Source: Mycobacterium genavense ATCC 51234
GTDB lineage: Bacteria; Actinomycetota; Actinomycetes; Mycobacteriales; Mycobacteriaceae
Reading direction: 5' to 3'
Length of the DNA: 64,000 bases
Assembly (NCBI RefSeq): GCF_000526915.1
Contig: NZ_JAGZ01000005.1
Span: forward strand, 310,001 to 374,000
Shown: piece by piece, positions 42,152 through 51,949 of the stretch
How the letters are laid out: each line of letters starts with the position of its first letter
How positions within the stretch are numbered: position 1 is the first letter of the stretch
The notes under the pieces: model-generated
Told to the model about the DNA's origin: nothing
What the model saw: the letters and a program-made list of their open reading frames with translations, nothing else
Database searches by the model: none
Program-made: the position numbers and the translations under genes

Positions 42152-43222
42152 GTGACCGGATTGCCGTACGCGGGTGCGCGCGTCGCCGAGGCGGCGCCGT
42201 TGGCGCCGCTGACCACGCTGCGGGTCGGACCGGTCGCCCAACGCCTGATCACCTGCGCCAGCACCGAACAGGTCGTCGCCGTGCTGGGCGAGCTGGACGC
42301 GGTCGGCGGCGGACCGGTGCTGGTGTTTGCCGGCGGCTCCAATTTGGTGATCGCCGACGACCTGAGCGACCTGACCGCGGTGCGGTTGGCCGCCAGCGGT
42401 ATCACCGTCGAGGGCAACCTGCTGCGCGCCGAGGCCGGCGCGGTGTGGGACGACGTCGTCGTCGCGGCCATCGAGCACGGGCTGGGCGGGCTGGAATGCC
42501 TGTCCGGCATTCCCGGCTCGGCCGGGGCCACACCGGTACAAAACGTCGGCGCGTACGGCGCGGAGGTGTCTGACACGATCACCCGGGTGCGGGTGCTGGA
42601 TCGTGCCAGCGGTGCGGTGCGCTGGATCCCCAACGACCAGCTGGGCTTCGGGTATCGCAGCAGCAGGTTCAAGCGCGATCAGCAGGTCCCCGCCGTCGTG
42701 CTGGAAGTGGAGTTCGCACTGGATGATTCGGGACGCAGCGCGCCCCTGCGCTACGGCGAGCTCACCGCGGCACTGAACGCGGCCAGCGGCGAGCGGGCCG
42801 ACCCGCGCGTGGTTCGCGAGGCGGTGCTGGCGCTGCGCGCCCGCAAGGGCATGGTGCTCGACGCGGCCGACCACGACACCTGGAGTGTGGGGTCGTTCTT
42901 CACCAATCCCGTTGTGACGCCGCAGGTTTACGAATCGCTGGCCGCGCGCACCGACGGTCCGGTGCCCAACTACCCGGCGCCCGACGGCGTCAAGCTGGCC
43001 GCCGGCTGGCTGGTCGAGCACGCGGGCTTCGGCAAGGGCTATCCCGACGACCCCGCCGCCCCCTGCCGGTTGTCCACCAAGCACGCGCTTGCTCTGACCA
43101 ACCGGGGCAACGCGACGGCCGCGGACGTGATGGCGTTGGCGCGCACCGTTCGCGACGGCGTCCGCGACGTGTTTGGCATCACACTGGAACCAGAGCCGGT
43201 GCTGCTCGGCTGCCGGTTGTAG
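42152..43222 (+). CDS. murB: UDP-N-acetylenolpyruvoylglucosamine reductase MurB
   Basis: This is an FAD enzyme of 356 residues making UDP-N-acetylmuramate for peptidoglycan. The FAD-binding motifs are [13 protein letters not shown] and [20 protein letters not shown]. The active-site arginine region is [10 protein letters not shown], the catalytic serine segment [10 protein letters not shown], and the C-terminal glutamate lies in [11 protein letters not shown]. It starts at GTG 42152. It is a type I MurB by its length and matches Rv0482. It is intact. Confidence 0.96.
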   Translation: MTGLPYAGARVAEAAPLAPLTTLRVGPVAQRLITCASTEQVVAVLGELDAVGGGPVLVFAGGSNLVIADDLSDLTAVRLAASGITVEGNLLRAEAGAVWDDVVVAAIEHGLGGLECLSGIPGSAGATPVQNVGAYGAEVSDTITRVRVLDRASGAVRWIPNDQLGFGYRSSRFKRDQQVPAVVLEVEFALDDSGRSAPLRYGELTAALNAASGERADPRVVREAVLALRARKGMVLDAADHDTWSVGSFFTNPVVTPQVYESLAARTDGPVPNYPAPDGVKLAAGWLVEHAGFGKGYPDDPAAPCRLSTKHALALTNRGNATAADVMALARTVRDGVRDVFGITLEPEPVLLGCRL

Positions 43223-43267
43223 CGGTGGATTCGGTGTGGCGGCAGGCTTTCGCGACTCCGCGTAGCG

Positions 43268-44626
43268 ATGGTGGCGTCGGCAGTGCCGGTATCTTTTAAA
43301 GTCGTGAGCACCTCCCCCGACCAGCCGCCGATCAATCGGCGATTGGCGTTGGCGGCCCTCGGGCTGGGTGTGTTCGCGCCGAGCGTGTTGGCCGCCTGCA
43401 GCAGCCCCGCGGCCAAGCAAGCGCAGCAGAACAAAGAGCAGGCGGCGCCGAGTCTGAAATACCAGCCCGCCGACGCGGCCGCCGACGTGGTTCCCATTGC
43501 GCCGGTCAGCGTGACGGTCAGCGACGGCTGGTTTCAGAAGGTGGCGTTGACGAATTCGGCGGGCAAGGTCGTCAACGGGGCGTTCAATTCCGACCGCACC
43601 GTCTACACCACGACCGAGCCGCTGGGCTACGACACGAGTTATAGCTGGAGCGGGTCGGTGGTCGGCCACGACGGCAAGACCGTCCCCCTCACCGGCAAAT
43701 TCACCACCGTCGCGCCGACCAAGAAAATCGACGGCGGCTTCCAGCTGGCCGACGGCCAGACTGTCGGCGTCGCGGCGCCGATCATCATCCAGTTCGACGC
43801 GCCGATAAGCGACAAGGCCACCGTCGAGAAGGCGCTGACCGTCACCACCGACCCGCCCGTCGAGGGCAGCTGGGCGTGGTTACCCGACGAGCAGCAGGGC
43901 GCCCGCATCCACTACCGCCCGCGCGAGTACTACCCGGCGGGCACCACCGTCAACGTCGACGCCAAGTTCTACGGGCTGCCGTTCGGCGACGGCGCCTACG
44001 GCCTGCAGGACATGTCGTTGAAGATCCAGATCGGCCGCAAGCAGGTCGTCAAGGCCGAGGTGTCGTCGCACCGCATCCAGGTCGTCACCGACGCCGGCGT
44101 GATCATGGATTTCCCGTGCAGCTACGGCGAGGCCGACAAGGCGCGCAACGTGACCCGCAACGGCATCCACGTCGTCACCGAGAAGTACGCCGACTTCTAC
44201 ATGTCCAACCCCGCGGCCGGATACAGCCACGTGCACGAACGCTGGGCCGTGCGGATCTCCAACAACGGCGAGTTCATCCACGCCAACCCGATGAGCGCCG
44301 GCGCGCAGGGCAACACCAACGTCACCAACGGCTGCATCAACCTGTCCACCGAGGACGCCGCGCAGTACTACCAGACCGCGATGTATGGCGACCCGGTCGA
44401 GGTGACCGGCAGTTCGATCCAGCTGTCCTACTCCGACGGCGACATCTGGGACTGGGCCGTCGACTGGGACACCTGGGTGGCCATGTCGGCGCTGCCGCCG
44501 CCCAACGCGCACCCGCCGGCCAGCCAGATCCCCGTCACCGCGCCGGTGACCCCGTCGACCGCGCCGAGTTTGTCGGGCACACTGACCACCACGACCAGTT
44601 CGGGGTCGCCTACCCCCGGCGGTTGA
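43268..44626 (+). CDS. lprQ: L,D-transpeptidase lipoprotein LprQ (LdtMt5 type)
   Basis: This is a 452-residue cell-wall cross-linking enzyme. The N-terminal signal has a lipobox-like SVLAAC at about residues 38-43. Two immunoglobulin-like domains follow. The YkuD catalytic domain carries [20 protein letters not shown], with the nucleophilic cysteine in NGCINLS and the upstream histidine in EFIHANP. The C-terminal Pro/Thr/Ser-rich tail is typical of LdtMt5 (Rv0483). It makes 3-3 cross-links in peptidoglycan. It follows murB in the same direction. It is intact. Confidence 0.94.
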   Translation: MVASAVPVSFKVVSTSPDQPPINRRLALAALGLGVFAPSVLAACSSPAAKQAQQNKEQAAPSLKYQPADAAADVVPIAPVSVTVSDGWFQKVALTNSAGKVVNGAFNSDRTVYTTTEPLGYDTSYSWSGSVVGHDGKTVPLTGKFTTVAPTKKIDGGFQLADGQTVGVAAPIIIQFDAPISDKATVEKALTVTTDPPVEGSWAWLPDEQQGARIHYRPREYYPAGTTVNVDAKFYGLPFGDGAYGLQDMSLKIQIGRKQVVKAEVSSHRIQVVTDAGVIMDFPCSYGEADKARNVTRNGIHVVTEKYADFYMSNPAAGYSHVHERWAVRISNNGEFIHANPMSAGAQGNTNVTNGCINLSTEDAAQYYQTAMYGDPVEVTGSSIQLSYSDGDIWDWAVDWDTWVAMSALPPPNAHPPASQIPVTAPVTPSTAPSLSGTLTTTTSSGSPTPGG

Positions 44627-45359
44627 ACCGCATCGTGTTGGCCTGGTCGCGCGGCTTGAGGACGATCAGGTCCAGGTCGACGTGCGGCGGGCGCGACGCC
44701 ACGAACCCGATCACCTCGGCCACGTCGGCCGCTGTCAGCGGCGTGATGCCGGCATAGACCGCATCCGCGCGCTTTTGATCGCCGTCGAAGCGGACCAGTG
44801 AAAACTCGGTTTCGACTGCGCCAGGGGCGATTTCGGTGAGCCGTACCGGTTTGCCGAGTAGTTCCCCGCGCAGTGTGCGGTGCAGCGCGCCCTGGGCGTG
44901 CTTGGCCGCGGTGTAGCCGGCGCCGTTGTCGTACACCTCGAGCGCGGCCACCGACGTGACGGTGACGATCAGGCCGTCGCCGGAGTCGATCAGCTTGGGC
45001 AGCAGCGCGCGGGTGACCCGCAGCGTGCCCAGCACGTTGGTCTCCCACATCCACCGCCAGTGCTCGAGGTCGGTGTCGACGACGGGTGCCAATCCGCGGG
45101 CGCCCCCGGCGTTATTGACCAGCACATCGACCCGGCTCACATTGCCCGCGAGGGCCTGCACCGCCGCGTCGTCTGTGACGTCAGCCACAATCGCGGTGCC
45201 GCCTATTTCTTCGGCGAGGGCTGTTATCCGGTCCACGCGTCGCGCCACTGCGACGACGTGAAAGCCAAGGGCAGCAAGGATTTTGGCAGTTGCTTCGCCG
45301 ATCCCGGAGCTGGCACCGGTAACCACCGCGACCCGTCGATCCGCGTTATTCGAACTCAC
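44610..45359 (-). CDS. Short-chain dehydrogenase (Rv0484c type)
   Basis: This is a 249-residue SDR with [12 protein letters not shown] at the N-terminus, [20 protein letters not shown] for the catalytic serine and [11 protein letters not shown] for the Tyr-x-x-x-Lys motif, then [11 protein letters not shown]. It overlaps lprQ tail-to-tail by 17 bp. It is divergent from the ROK regulator gene and may be controlled with it through the inverted repeat between them. The substrate is unknown. It is intact and matches Rv0484c. Confidence 0.9.
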   Translation of the reverse strand: MSSNNADRRVAVVTGASSGIGEATAKILAALGFHVVAVARRVDRITALAEEIGGTAIVADVTDDAAVQALAGNVSRVDVLVNNAGGARGLAPVVDTDLEHWRWMWETNVLGTLRVTRALLPKLIDSGDGLIVTVTSVAALEVYDNGAGYTAAKHAQGALHRTLRGELLGKPVRLTEIAPGAVETEFSLVRFDGDQKRADAVYAGITPLTAADVAEVIGFVASRPPHVDLDLIVLKPRDQANTMRFNRRG

Positions 45360-45414
45360 CGAGCCAACTCTAATAAACGTGCTAAATTCCTGGGGTGCAC
45401 CACAGCGCCCTGTT

Positions 45415-45459
45415 CAACAACACTGCCGCGTGTCTTTGCGCGGCATGTGCGTGTTGTTG
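45415..45459. promoter_or_regulatory. Long nested inverted repeat between Rv0484c- and Rv0485-type genes
   Basis: Outer arms CAACAACAC (45415-45423) and GTGTTGTTG (45451-45459) are perfect complements. Inner arms TGCCGCG (45424-45430) and CGCGGCA (45439-45445) are also perfect, around an 8-base loop and one 5-base bulge. The structure totals 16 paired bases and lies 56 bp from the SDR start and 78 bp from the ROK regulator start. Confidence 0.65.
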
Positions 45460-45536
45460 CCGCGCACTTTGCCGCGCCTGAACCCAAAAACAGGTTGTGG
45501 CCAAGACGGCCATCGGAACTCGGACAAAGGACGCTC

Positions 45537-46844
45537 GTGCGCTCGACTTCTCTCACCCACACCCATCATTCGCCCAGCCGTAAGGGCCACCTGCGGCTGC
45601 ACCGCCAGATCCTGCCGCCGTCGCTGCACATCTCCGACTCCGCCGCGGCCTCGGTATTCCGGGCGGTCCGGTTGCGCGGCCCGGTCGGCCGCGACGTCAT
45701 CGCCGGGGTCACCTCGTTGAGCATCGCGACGGTGAACCGCCAAGTCATTGCCCTGCTCGACGCGGGCCTGCTGCAGGAGCGCGCCGACCTGGCCGTTTCG
45801 GGAGCCATCGGACGCCCCCGGGTGCCGGTGGAGATCAACCACGAACCGTTCGTGGCGCTGGGCATTCACATCGGTGCGCGGACCACCAGCATCGTGGCCA
45901 CCGACCTGTTCGGCCGCACGCTGGACACCGTCGAAACACCGACGCCGCTGAGTCCCCCGGGGGCGGCGCTGACCTCGCTGGCCGACAGCGCCTCCCGATA
46001 CCTGCGGCGCTGGCATCGTCGGCGGCCGCTCTGGGTCGGGGTGGCCATCGGTGGCACCGTCGACGGCGCCACCGGCCACGTCGACCACCCGCGGTTGGGT
46101 TGGCGGTCGGCGCCGGTGGGGCCGGTGCTGGCCGACGCGCTGAGCCTGCCGGTGTCGGTGGCTTCCCACGTCGACGCGATGGCCGGAGCCGAGCTGCTGC
46201 TGGGTATGCGGCGGTTCGCGCCGAGCTCGCCGACCAGCCTGTACGTCTACGCCCGCGAGACCGTGGGCTACGCGCTGGTGATCGGCGGACGGGTGCACTG
46301 CCCGTCCAGCGGGCCCGGCACCATCGCGGGTCTGCCGGCCCACTCCGAGCTGCTCGGCGGCACCGGCCACCTCGAATCCACGGTCAGCGACGAGGCCGTG
46401 CTGGCCGTGGCTCGGCGGCTGCGGATCCTGCCGGCGGCCCCGCCGGGTCGTCCCAACGGCTCCACCGCCGGCATCACCGATCTGGTGCGGTTGGCTCGCG
46501 CCGGCAACCAGCAGGCCAGGAAGCTGCTCGGGGAGCGTGCCCGGGTCCTGGGCGAGGCGGTCGCGCTGCTGCGTGACCTGCTCAACCCCGACGAGCTGGT
46601 GGTCGGCGGCCAGGCTTTCACCGAGTATCCCGAGGCGATGGAGCAGGTGGAGATGGCATTCGCCGAGCGTTCGGTGCTGGCGCCGCGCGACATCCGCGTC
46701 ACCGCCTTCGGCAACCGGGTGCAGGAGGCCGGGGCGGGCACCGTGTCGCTGGGCGGCCTGTACGCCGACCCGCTGGGCGCGATGCGCCGCGCCGGGGTGA
46801 TCGGCTCAAGGATCCCCGAGGTCGTCGACGAGTCTTCCGCCTAA
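45537..46844 (+). CDS. ROK-family transcriptional regulator (Rv0485 type)
   Basis: This is a 435-residue NagC/ROK-type regulator. An N-terminal winged HTH (about residues 20-85) reads ISDSAAASVFRAVRLRGPVG and SIATVNRQVIALLDAGLLQE. The ROK domain has VALGIHIGARTTSIVATDLF and a sugar-binding-like region from VGVAIGG onward. The GTG at 45537 is preceded by AAAGGAC. An open frame extends far upstream of this start but has no conserved sequence. In M. tuberculosis Rv0485 regulates PE13/PPE18. A long inverted repeat upstream may be its operator. Confidence 0.9.
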   Translation: MRSTSLTHTHHSPSRKGHLRLHRQILPPSLHISDSAAASVFRAVRLRGPVGRDVIAGVTSLSIATVNRQVIALLDAGLLQERADLAVSGAIGRPRVPVEINHEPFVALGIHIGARTTSIVATDLFGRTLDTVETPTPLSPPGAALTSLADSASRYLRRWHRRRPLWVGVAIGGTVDGATGHVDHPRLGWRSAPVGPVLADALSLPVSVASHVDAMAGAELLLGMRRFAPSSPTSLYVYARETVGYALVIGGRVHCPSSGPGTIAGLPAHSELLGGTGHLESTVSDEAVLAVARRLRILPAAPPGRPNGSTAGITDLVRLARAGNQQARKLLGERARVLGEAVALLRDLLNPDELVVGGQAFTEYPEAMEQVEMAFAERSVLAPRDIRVTAFGNRVQEAGAGTVSLGGLYADPLGAMRRAGVIGSRIPEVVDESSA

Positions 46845-46892
46845 CGCGAACGGCTTGGGTCGGCCGCCGGACCGTGCTGTAAAGATGACAGT

Positions 46893-48215
46893 GTGCGGCA
46901 CGACGACGTCCTCCAGCTGAATGATCCGCGCCGGGTCGCGCTATTGGCGGTACACACCTCACCCTTGGCCCAACCGGGTACTGGCGATGCCGGCGGGATG
47001 AACGTGTACGTGCTGCAAAGTGCGTTGCATCTGGCCCGGCGGGGCATCGAGGTGGAGATCTTCACCCGGGCCACCGCGTCGGCCGATCCGCCGGTCGTCG
47101 AGGTCGAACCCGGGGTGCTGGTGCGCAACGTGGTGGCGGGTCCGTTCGAGGGCCTGGACAAATACGACCTGCCCACCCAGCTGTGCGCGTTCGCGGCCGG
47201 GGTGCTGCGCGCCGAGGCCTCGCACGAGCCCGGCTATTACGACATCGTGCACTCGCACTACTGGTTGTCCGGGCAGGTCGGCTGGCTGGCCCGCGACCGG
47301 TGGGCGGTGCCGCTGGTGCACACCGCGCACACCCTTGCCGCAGTCAAGAACGCGGCGCTGGCCAACGGCGACGCGCCCGAGCCGCCGCTGCGCACGGTGG
47401 GGGAGCAGCAGGTCGTCGACGAGGCGGACCGGCTGATCGTCAATACCGATGACGAAGCGCGGCAATTGATTTCGATCCACCACGCCGATTCGGAGCGGAT
47501 TGACGTCGTGCACCCCGGCGTCGACCTGGACGTGTTCCATCCCGGTGACCGCCAAGCGGCCCGGGCCGCGCTGGGCTTTGCGCTCGACGAGCAAATCGTG
47601 GCGTTCGTCGGACGAATCCAGCCGCTGAAGGCGCCCGACATCGTGTTGCGGGCGGCGGCGAAACTGCCGGGGGTGCGCATCGTGGTGGCCGGCGGGCCGT
47701 CGGGCAGCGGACTGGCCAGCCCGGACGGGTTGGTCCGTCTCGCCGACGAACTCGGGATCAGCGATCGGGTGACCTTTCTGCCGCCGCAGTCGCGGGAGAA
47801 TCTGGCCACCCTGTTCCAGGCCGCGAATCTTGTTGCGGTGCCCAGCTATTCGGAGTCGTTCGGCTTGGTGGCCGTCGAGGCGCAGGCCTGCGGCACACCG
47901 GTGGTGGCGGCCGCGGTCGGCGGGCTGCCGGTGGCGGTGCGCGACGGGGTTACCGGCTCGTTGGTGTCCGGGCATGACGTCGGAGACTGGGCCGACGCGC
48001 TGGGCGAGCTGCTGCGACTGGACAACACCGCGTTGAGCGTCGCCGCGGCCGCGCATGCGGCGACCTTCTCTTGGGAGAACACCACCGACGCGTTGTTGGC
48101 CAGCTATCGACGGGCCATCGGCGGGTTCGCTGCCGCACGGCAGCCCCGGGTTCGCGACCGGGTGGCCGCGCGCAAACCGCGTCGCTGGACACCGCGTCGC
48201 GGGGTGGGCGCATGA
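46893..48215 (+). CDS. mshA: Mycothiol glycosyltransferase MshA
   Basis: This is a GT4 (GT-B) enzyme of 440 residues that joins GlcNAc from UDP-GlcNAc to inositol-3-phosphate, the first step of mycothiol synthesis. It shows [24 protein letters not shown] N-terminal binding residues, [14 protein letters not shown], the phosphate-binding [12 protein letters not shown] and the E-x-x-E-like [20 protein letters not shown]. It starts at GTG 46893 (GTG 46891 is out of frame). The N-terminus is shorter than the annotated M. tuberculosis protein. Its stop overlaps the next gene's start (ATGA). It is intact. Confidence 0.95.
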   Translation: MRHDDVLQLNDPRRVALLAVHTSPLAQPGTGDAGGMNVYVLQSALHLARRGIEVEIFTRATASADPPVVEVEPGVLVRNVVAGPFEGLDKYDLPTQLCAFAAGVLRAEASHEPGYYDIVHSHYWLSGQVGWLARDRWAVPLVHTAHTLAAVKNAALANGDAPEPPLRTVGEQQVVDEADRLIVNTDDEARQLISIHHADSERIDVVHPGVDLDVFHPGDRQAARAALGFALDEQIVAFVGRIQPLKAPDIVLRAAAKLPGVRIVVAGGPSGSGLASPDGLVRLADELGISDRVTFLPPQSRENLATLFQAANLVAVPSYSESFGLVAVEAQACGTPVVAAAVGGLPVAVRDGVTGSLVSGHDVGDWADALGELLRLDNTALSVAAAAHAATFSWENTTDALLASYRRAIGGFAAARQPRVRDRVAARKPRRWTPRRGVGA

Positions 48216-48724
48216 CAGCGTCGGTGCAGCAGGTGATCGAGCGTGCGCTCGATGCCAGCGAGCTGACGTACTCCAAACACGAAGGCGCGCATGGTGGTTT
48301 GGCGGGAATCGTCGTCGAGTTGCCCGGTGAGCGCAAGCTGAAGACCAACACCATCCTGAGCATCGGCGAGCACTCGGTACGCGTCGAGGCGTTCGTGTGC
48401 CGCAAACCCGACGAGAACCACGAGGGCGTCCACCGGTTCCTGCTCAAGCGCAACCGCCGGCTCTACGGAGTCGCCTACACGCTGGACAAAGTCGGCGACA
48501 TCTATCTGGTCGGCCGGATGTCACTGGCGTCGGTCGACGCCGAGGAAATCGACCGGGTACTCGGGCAGGTACTCGAAGCGGTGGATTCGGACTTTAATAC
48601 GTTGCTGGAGTTGGGTTTTCGCTCGTCGATCCAGAAGGAATGGGATTGGCGGGTGTCGCGCGGCGAGTCGCTGAAGAATCTGGAGGCGTTCGCCCACCTG
48701 ATCGACGACGACGATGACTACTAG
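48212..48724 (+). CDS. YbjN-domain protein (Rv0487 type)
   Basis: This is a 170-residue protein with the YbjN/secretion-chaperone-like fold: [40 protein letters not shown] and [20 protein letters not shown]. It ends with an acidic tail (LIDDDDDY). It is coupled to mshA by a 4-bp overlap. M. tuberculosis has a LysE-type exporter gene (Rv0488) between this and gpm1; here only 110 bp separate them, so that gene is absent. Function unknown. Confidence 0.87.
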   Translation: MTASVQQVIERALDASELTYSKHEGAHGGLAGIVVELPGERKLKTNTILSIGEHSVRVEAFVCRKPDENHEGVHRFLLKRNRRLYGVAYTLDKVGDIYLVGRMSLASVDAEEIDRVLGQVLEAVDSDFNTLLELGFRSSIQKEWDWRVSRGESLKNLEAFAHLIDDDDDY

Positions 48725-48834
48725 CCCCGTTTCCTGACTCCCGCGAGCGTAAGCCGGCTGCGATTCTGGGTTCCGGATTTCGCAGTGGCCTTACGCTCGG
48801 CGAGCTTCGGACAGTGCGTGAGAGACTGACCGGC

Positions 48835-49584
48835 ATGGGTGACACTGCGACGCTGGTACTGCTTCGCCACGGCGAAAGCGAATGGAACTCGCTGAACCTT
48901 TTCACGGGCTGGGTCGACGTCGGCCTGACCGAAAAGGGCCGCGCCGAAGCGGTTCGCAGCGGCGAACTGCTGACCGAGCACAACCTGCTGCCCGACATCC
49001 TCTACACCTCGCTGCTGCGCCGCGCGATCACCACGGCGCATCTGGCCTTGGACAGCGCCGACCGGCTGTGGATCCCGGTGCGGCGCAGCTGGCGGCTCAA
49101 CGAACGCCACTACGGCGCGCTGCAAGGCCTGGACAAGGCCGAAACCAAGGCCCGCTACGGCGACGAGCAGTTCATGGCCTGGCGGCGCAGCTACGACACC
49201 CCGCCGCCGCCGATCGAGAAGGGCAGCAAGTTCAGCCAGGACGCCGACCCGCGCTACGCCGACATCGGCGGCGGCCCGCTCACCGAGTGCCTGGCCGACG
49301 TCGTGGTGCGCTTCCTGCCGTACTTCACCGACGTGATCGTCCCGGATTTGCGGTTCGGCAAGACGGTGCTGATCGTCGCCCACGGCAACTCGCTGCGTGC
49401 CCTGGTCAAGCATCTGGACCGGATATCCGACGAGGAGATCTCGGAGCTGAACATTCCGACCGGCATTCCGCTGCGCTACGACCTGGACGCCGACCTGCGT
49501 CCGGTGGTGCCCGGCGGCACCTATCTGGACCCCGAGGCGGCGGCCGCCGGCGCCGCGGCTGTAGCCAGCCAGGGCGCCCGGTAG
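48835..49584 (+). CDS. gpm1: 2,3-bisphosphoglycerate-dependent phosphoglycerate mutase
   Basis: This is a glycolytic mutase of 249 residues interconverting 3- and 2-phosphoglycerate. The phosphohistidine motif is [10 protein letters not shown] (His about residue 13), with [11 protein letters not shown] and the second histidine in [18 protein letters not shown]. It starts [10 protein letters not shown] at ATG 48835. It matches Rv0489 and directly precedes senX3-regX3 as in other mycobacteria. It is intact. Confidence 0.96.
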   Translation: MGDTATLVLLRHGESEWNSLNLFTGWVDVGLTEKGRAEAVRSGELLTEHNLLPDILYTSLLRRAITTAHLALDSADRLWIPVRRSWRLNERHYGALQGLDKAETKARYGDEQFMAWRRSYDTPPPPIEKGSKFSQDADPRYADIGGGPLTECLADVVVRFLPYFTDVIVPDLRFGKTVLIVAHGNSLRALVKHLDRISDEEISELNIPTGIPLRYDLDADLRPVVPGGTYLDPEAAAAGAAAVASQGAR

Positions 49585-49736
49585 TCTGTCGCGCAGCGCC
49601 GGTCTTGAGCGCTGATAGCCCGCTGACCAAATTTCGCATGAACGACAGCCGAACTCCTGTGGCGGAAGTTGTGACTTGTCCGATTTTGGCCTCGTTCCGC
49701 TAGGGCTGCGTTCATCAGATTTGTACGATTTTGTTC

Positions 49737-50966
49737 GTGACTGTGTTCTCGGCGCTGTTGCTGGCCGGGGTCTTGTCCTTGCTGGCGCTGGCCGTCGGAG
49801 TGGCGGTCGGCACTCGGTTGTCGGCACGGGTGGTGCGACGACGCCAGCGAGTGGCCACCGAATCGACCGGCATCACCGTCGCGCAGATGCTGCAACAGAT
49901 CGTTACCCTGATGCCGCTGGGCGCGGCCGTTGTCGATTCGCATCGCGACGTCGTCTACCTCAACGAGCGTGCCAAGGAATTGGGCCTGGTGCGCGATCGG
50001 CAGCTCGACGACCAAGCCTGGCAGGCCGCGCAGCAGGCGCTGGGCGGCGAGGTCGTCGAATTCGACCTGCAGCCCGGCAAGCGCGCGGCCGCGGGGCGCT
50101 CCGGGATATCGGTGCATGGGCAGGCCGCCCTGCTGAGCGAGGAAGACCGCCGGTTTGCCGTCGTTTTCGTTCACGACCAGTCCGACCATGCGCGCATGGA
50201 AGCCACCCGCCGCGACTTCGTGGCCAACGTCAGCCACGAGCTCAAGACCCCGGTCGGCGCCATGGCGCTGCTGGCCGAGGCTCTGCTCGCGTCGGCCGAC
50301 GATTCGGAAACCGTGCGCCGGTTCGCCGAGAAAGTCCTCATCGAGGCCAACCGGCTGGGCGACATGGTCGCCGAGCTCATCGAACTGTCCCGGCTGCAGG
50401 GCGCCGAGCGGCTGCCGAACGTCGTCGCTGTCGAGGTCGATACCGTTGTGGCCGAAGCGATTTCGCGTCACAAAGTGGCCGCCGACAACGCCAAGATCGA
50501 GGTTCGCACCGACGCGCCCACGGGTTTGCGGGTGCTGGGGGATCAAACACTGCTGGTGACCGCGTTGGCCAATCTGGTCTCCAATGCGATCGCCTACTCG
50601 TCGCCGGGGTCACCGGTGTCGATCAGCCGTCGCCGTCGCGGCGAGAACATCGAGATCGCGGTCACCGATCGCGGGATCGGGATTGCGCTCGAAGACCAGG
50701 AACGGGTCTTCGAGCGGTTTTTCCGGGGGGACAAGGCGCGTTCGCGAGCCACCGGCGGCAGCGGGCTGGGGCTGGCGATCGTGAAACACGTTGCGGCCAA
50801 TCACAACGGCAGCATCGGGGTGTGGAGCAAGCCGGGAACCGGTTCCACGTTCACATTGTCCATCCCGGCCTATCAGGACACCGATAGAGACGAAGAAACC
50901 GAGCAATCGCGGGCTCGCGAGGTGCGGCCCACCAGATCCCAACGAGAGGAAGAACTAAGTCGATGA
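49737..50966 (+). CDS. senX3: Sensor histidine kinase SenX3
   Basis: This is a membrane kinase of 409 residues that, with RegX3, responds to phosphate limitation. It has two N-terminal membrane segments ([20 protein letters not shown] region), a PAS-like domain (about 60-145) and the H-box [20 protein letters not shown]. The N-box is [10 protein letters not shown], with G1 DRGIGI, F-box FERFFRGD and G2 [11 protein letters not shown]. The GTG at 49737 (MTVFSALL) is chosen to match the known N-terminus; a TTG two codons earlier is open. The 3' end overlaps regX3 by 4 bp. It is intact. Confidence 0.95.
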   Translation: MTVFSALLLAGVLSLLALAVGVAVGTRLSARVVRRRQRVATESTGITVAQMLQQIVTLMPLGAAVVDSHRDVVYLNERAKELGLVRDRQLDDQAWQAAQQALGGEVVEFDLQPGKRAAAGRSGISVHGQAALLSEEDRRFAVVFVHDQSDHARMEATRRDFVANVSHELKTPVGAMALLAEALLASADDSETVRRFAEKVLIEANRLGDMVAELIELSRLQGAERLPNVVAVEVDTVVAEAISRHKVAADNAKIEVRTDAPTGLRVLGDQTLLVTALANLVSNAIAYSSPGSPVSISRRRRGENIEIAVTDRGIGIALEDQERVFERFFRGDKARSRATGGSGLGLAIVKHVAANHNGSIGVWSKPGTGSTFTLSIPAYQDTDRDEETEQSRAREVRPTRSQREEELSR

Positions 50967-51646
50967 CCAGTGTGCTGATCGTGGAGGACGAGGAGTCGCT
51001 TGCCGATCCGCTGGCCTTCCTGCTTCGCAAGGAAGGCTTCGAAGCCACCGTGGTAACCGATGGGTCAGCGGCGCTGGCCGAGTTCGACCGTGCCGGCGCC
51101 GATATCGTGCTGCTCGATCTGATGCTGCCGGGCATGTCCGGCACCGACGTGTGCAAGCAGCTGCGCGCTCGCTCCAGCGTGCCCGTGATCATGGTGACGG
51201 CCCGGGACAGCGAGATCGACAAGGTGGTCGGCCTGGAGCTCGGTGCCGACGACTATGTGACCAAACCGTATTCGGCGCGTGAGTTGATTGCCCGGATCCG
51301 GGCCGTGCTTCGCCGGGGCGGCGACGACGACTCCGAGATCAGCGACGGTGTATTGGAGTCCGGCCCGGTGCGGATGGACGTCGAGCGCCATGTCGTGTCG
51401 GTCAACGGGGACACAATCACGTTGCCGCTCAAGGAGTTTGACCTACTCGAGTACCTGATGCGCAACAGCGGACGGGTGCTGACCCGCGGGCAGTTGATCG
51501 ATCGGGTGTGGGGCGCGGACTACGTGGGCGACACCAAGACGCTCGACGTCCACGTCAAACGCCTACGGTCCAAGATCGAAGCCGACCCGGCCAACCCGGT
51601 GCATCTGGTCACGGTTCGTGGGTTGGGTTACAAATTCGAGGGCTAG
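50963..51646 (+). CDS. regX3: Response regulator RegX3
   Basis: This is an OmpR/PhoB-type response regulator of 227 residues. The receiver domain has the acidic pocket [11 protein letters not shown], the phosphoacceptor Asp in [15 protein letters not shown] (about residue 52), the Thr in [11 protein letters not shown] and the Lys in [15 protein letters not shown]. The C-terminal winged HTH has [15 protein letters not shown] and [14 protein letters not shown]. It is directly coupled to senX3 through ATGA, with no intergenic repeat array. It matches Rv0491 and is intact. Confidence 0.96.
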   Translation: MTSVLIVEDEESLADPLAFLLRKEGFEATVVTDGSAALAEFDRAGADIVLLDLMLPGMSGTDVCKQLRARSSVPVIMVTARDSEIDKVVGLELGADDYVTKPYSARELIARIRAVLRRGGDDDSEISDGVLESGPVRMDVERHVVSVNGDTITLPLKEFDLLEYLMRNSGRVLTRGQLIDRVWGADYVGDTKTLDVHVKRLRSKIEADPANPVHLVTVRGLGYKFEG

Positions 51647-51949
51647 CTCGCTGGGCCTGCTTTGTTGCCGCTCAACCGTTTTGGTTGCGCGCACCTGCTC
51701 GTCGAGTGTTGAGGTCCAGTGTGCGCGGGCTTGGGTCCGGTGGCCGGCTTTGATGGCGAGGCTCAAAAATGTTGCGGCACTGGGCTTTAGCCTAACTCAC
51801 CGCCTACCGTCAACGTGATCCACAACACATTTAGGGTTAGTGACTTTCGCGTGGCGCTGAGGTTAGTGTTCAAGCAAACCCGCTAAACACTCCTGGGCAG
51901 ACATGTGTCGAATAGGCGCGCAGCCGCTGCTCGGGAAGGGATCGCGGTC
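51647..51949 (+). other. Gene-free region between regX3 and the PPE gene
   Basis: This stretch of about 300 bp shows no supportable gene. A weak hairpin (CAACC-GTTTT-GGTTG, 51673-51687) shortly after regX3 may terminate transcription. The final part contains the PPE ribosome site GGGAAGGGA at 51933-51941. The middle is less GC-rich than its surroundings and probably holds the PPE promoter. Confidence 0.5.

Noticed and set aside
45356..45536. Upstream extension of the ROK regulator to a much earlier start (open back to 44880)
   Set aside because: The extension is antisense to the Rv0484c-type SDR and has no conserved sequence. GTG 45537 has a good ribosome site and matches the known N-terminus.
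51673..51687. Intrinsic terminator after regX3 (CAACC-GTTTT-GGTTG)
   Set aside because: The 5-bp stem is weak and has no T tract, so it is mentioned only as part of the intergenic description.
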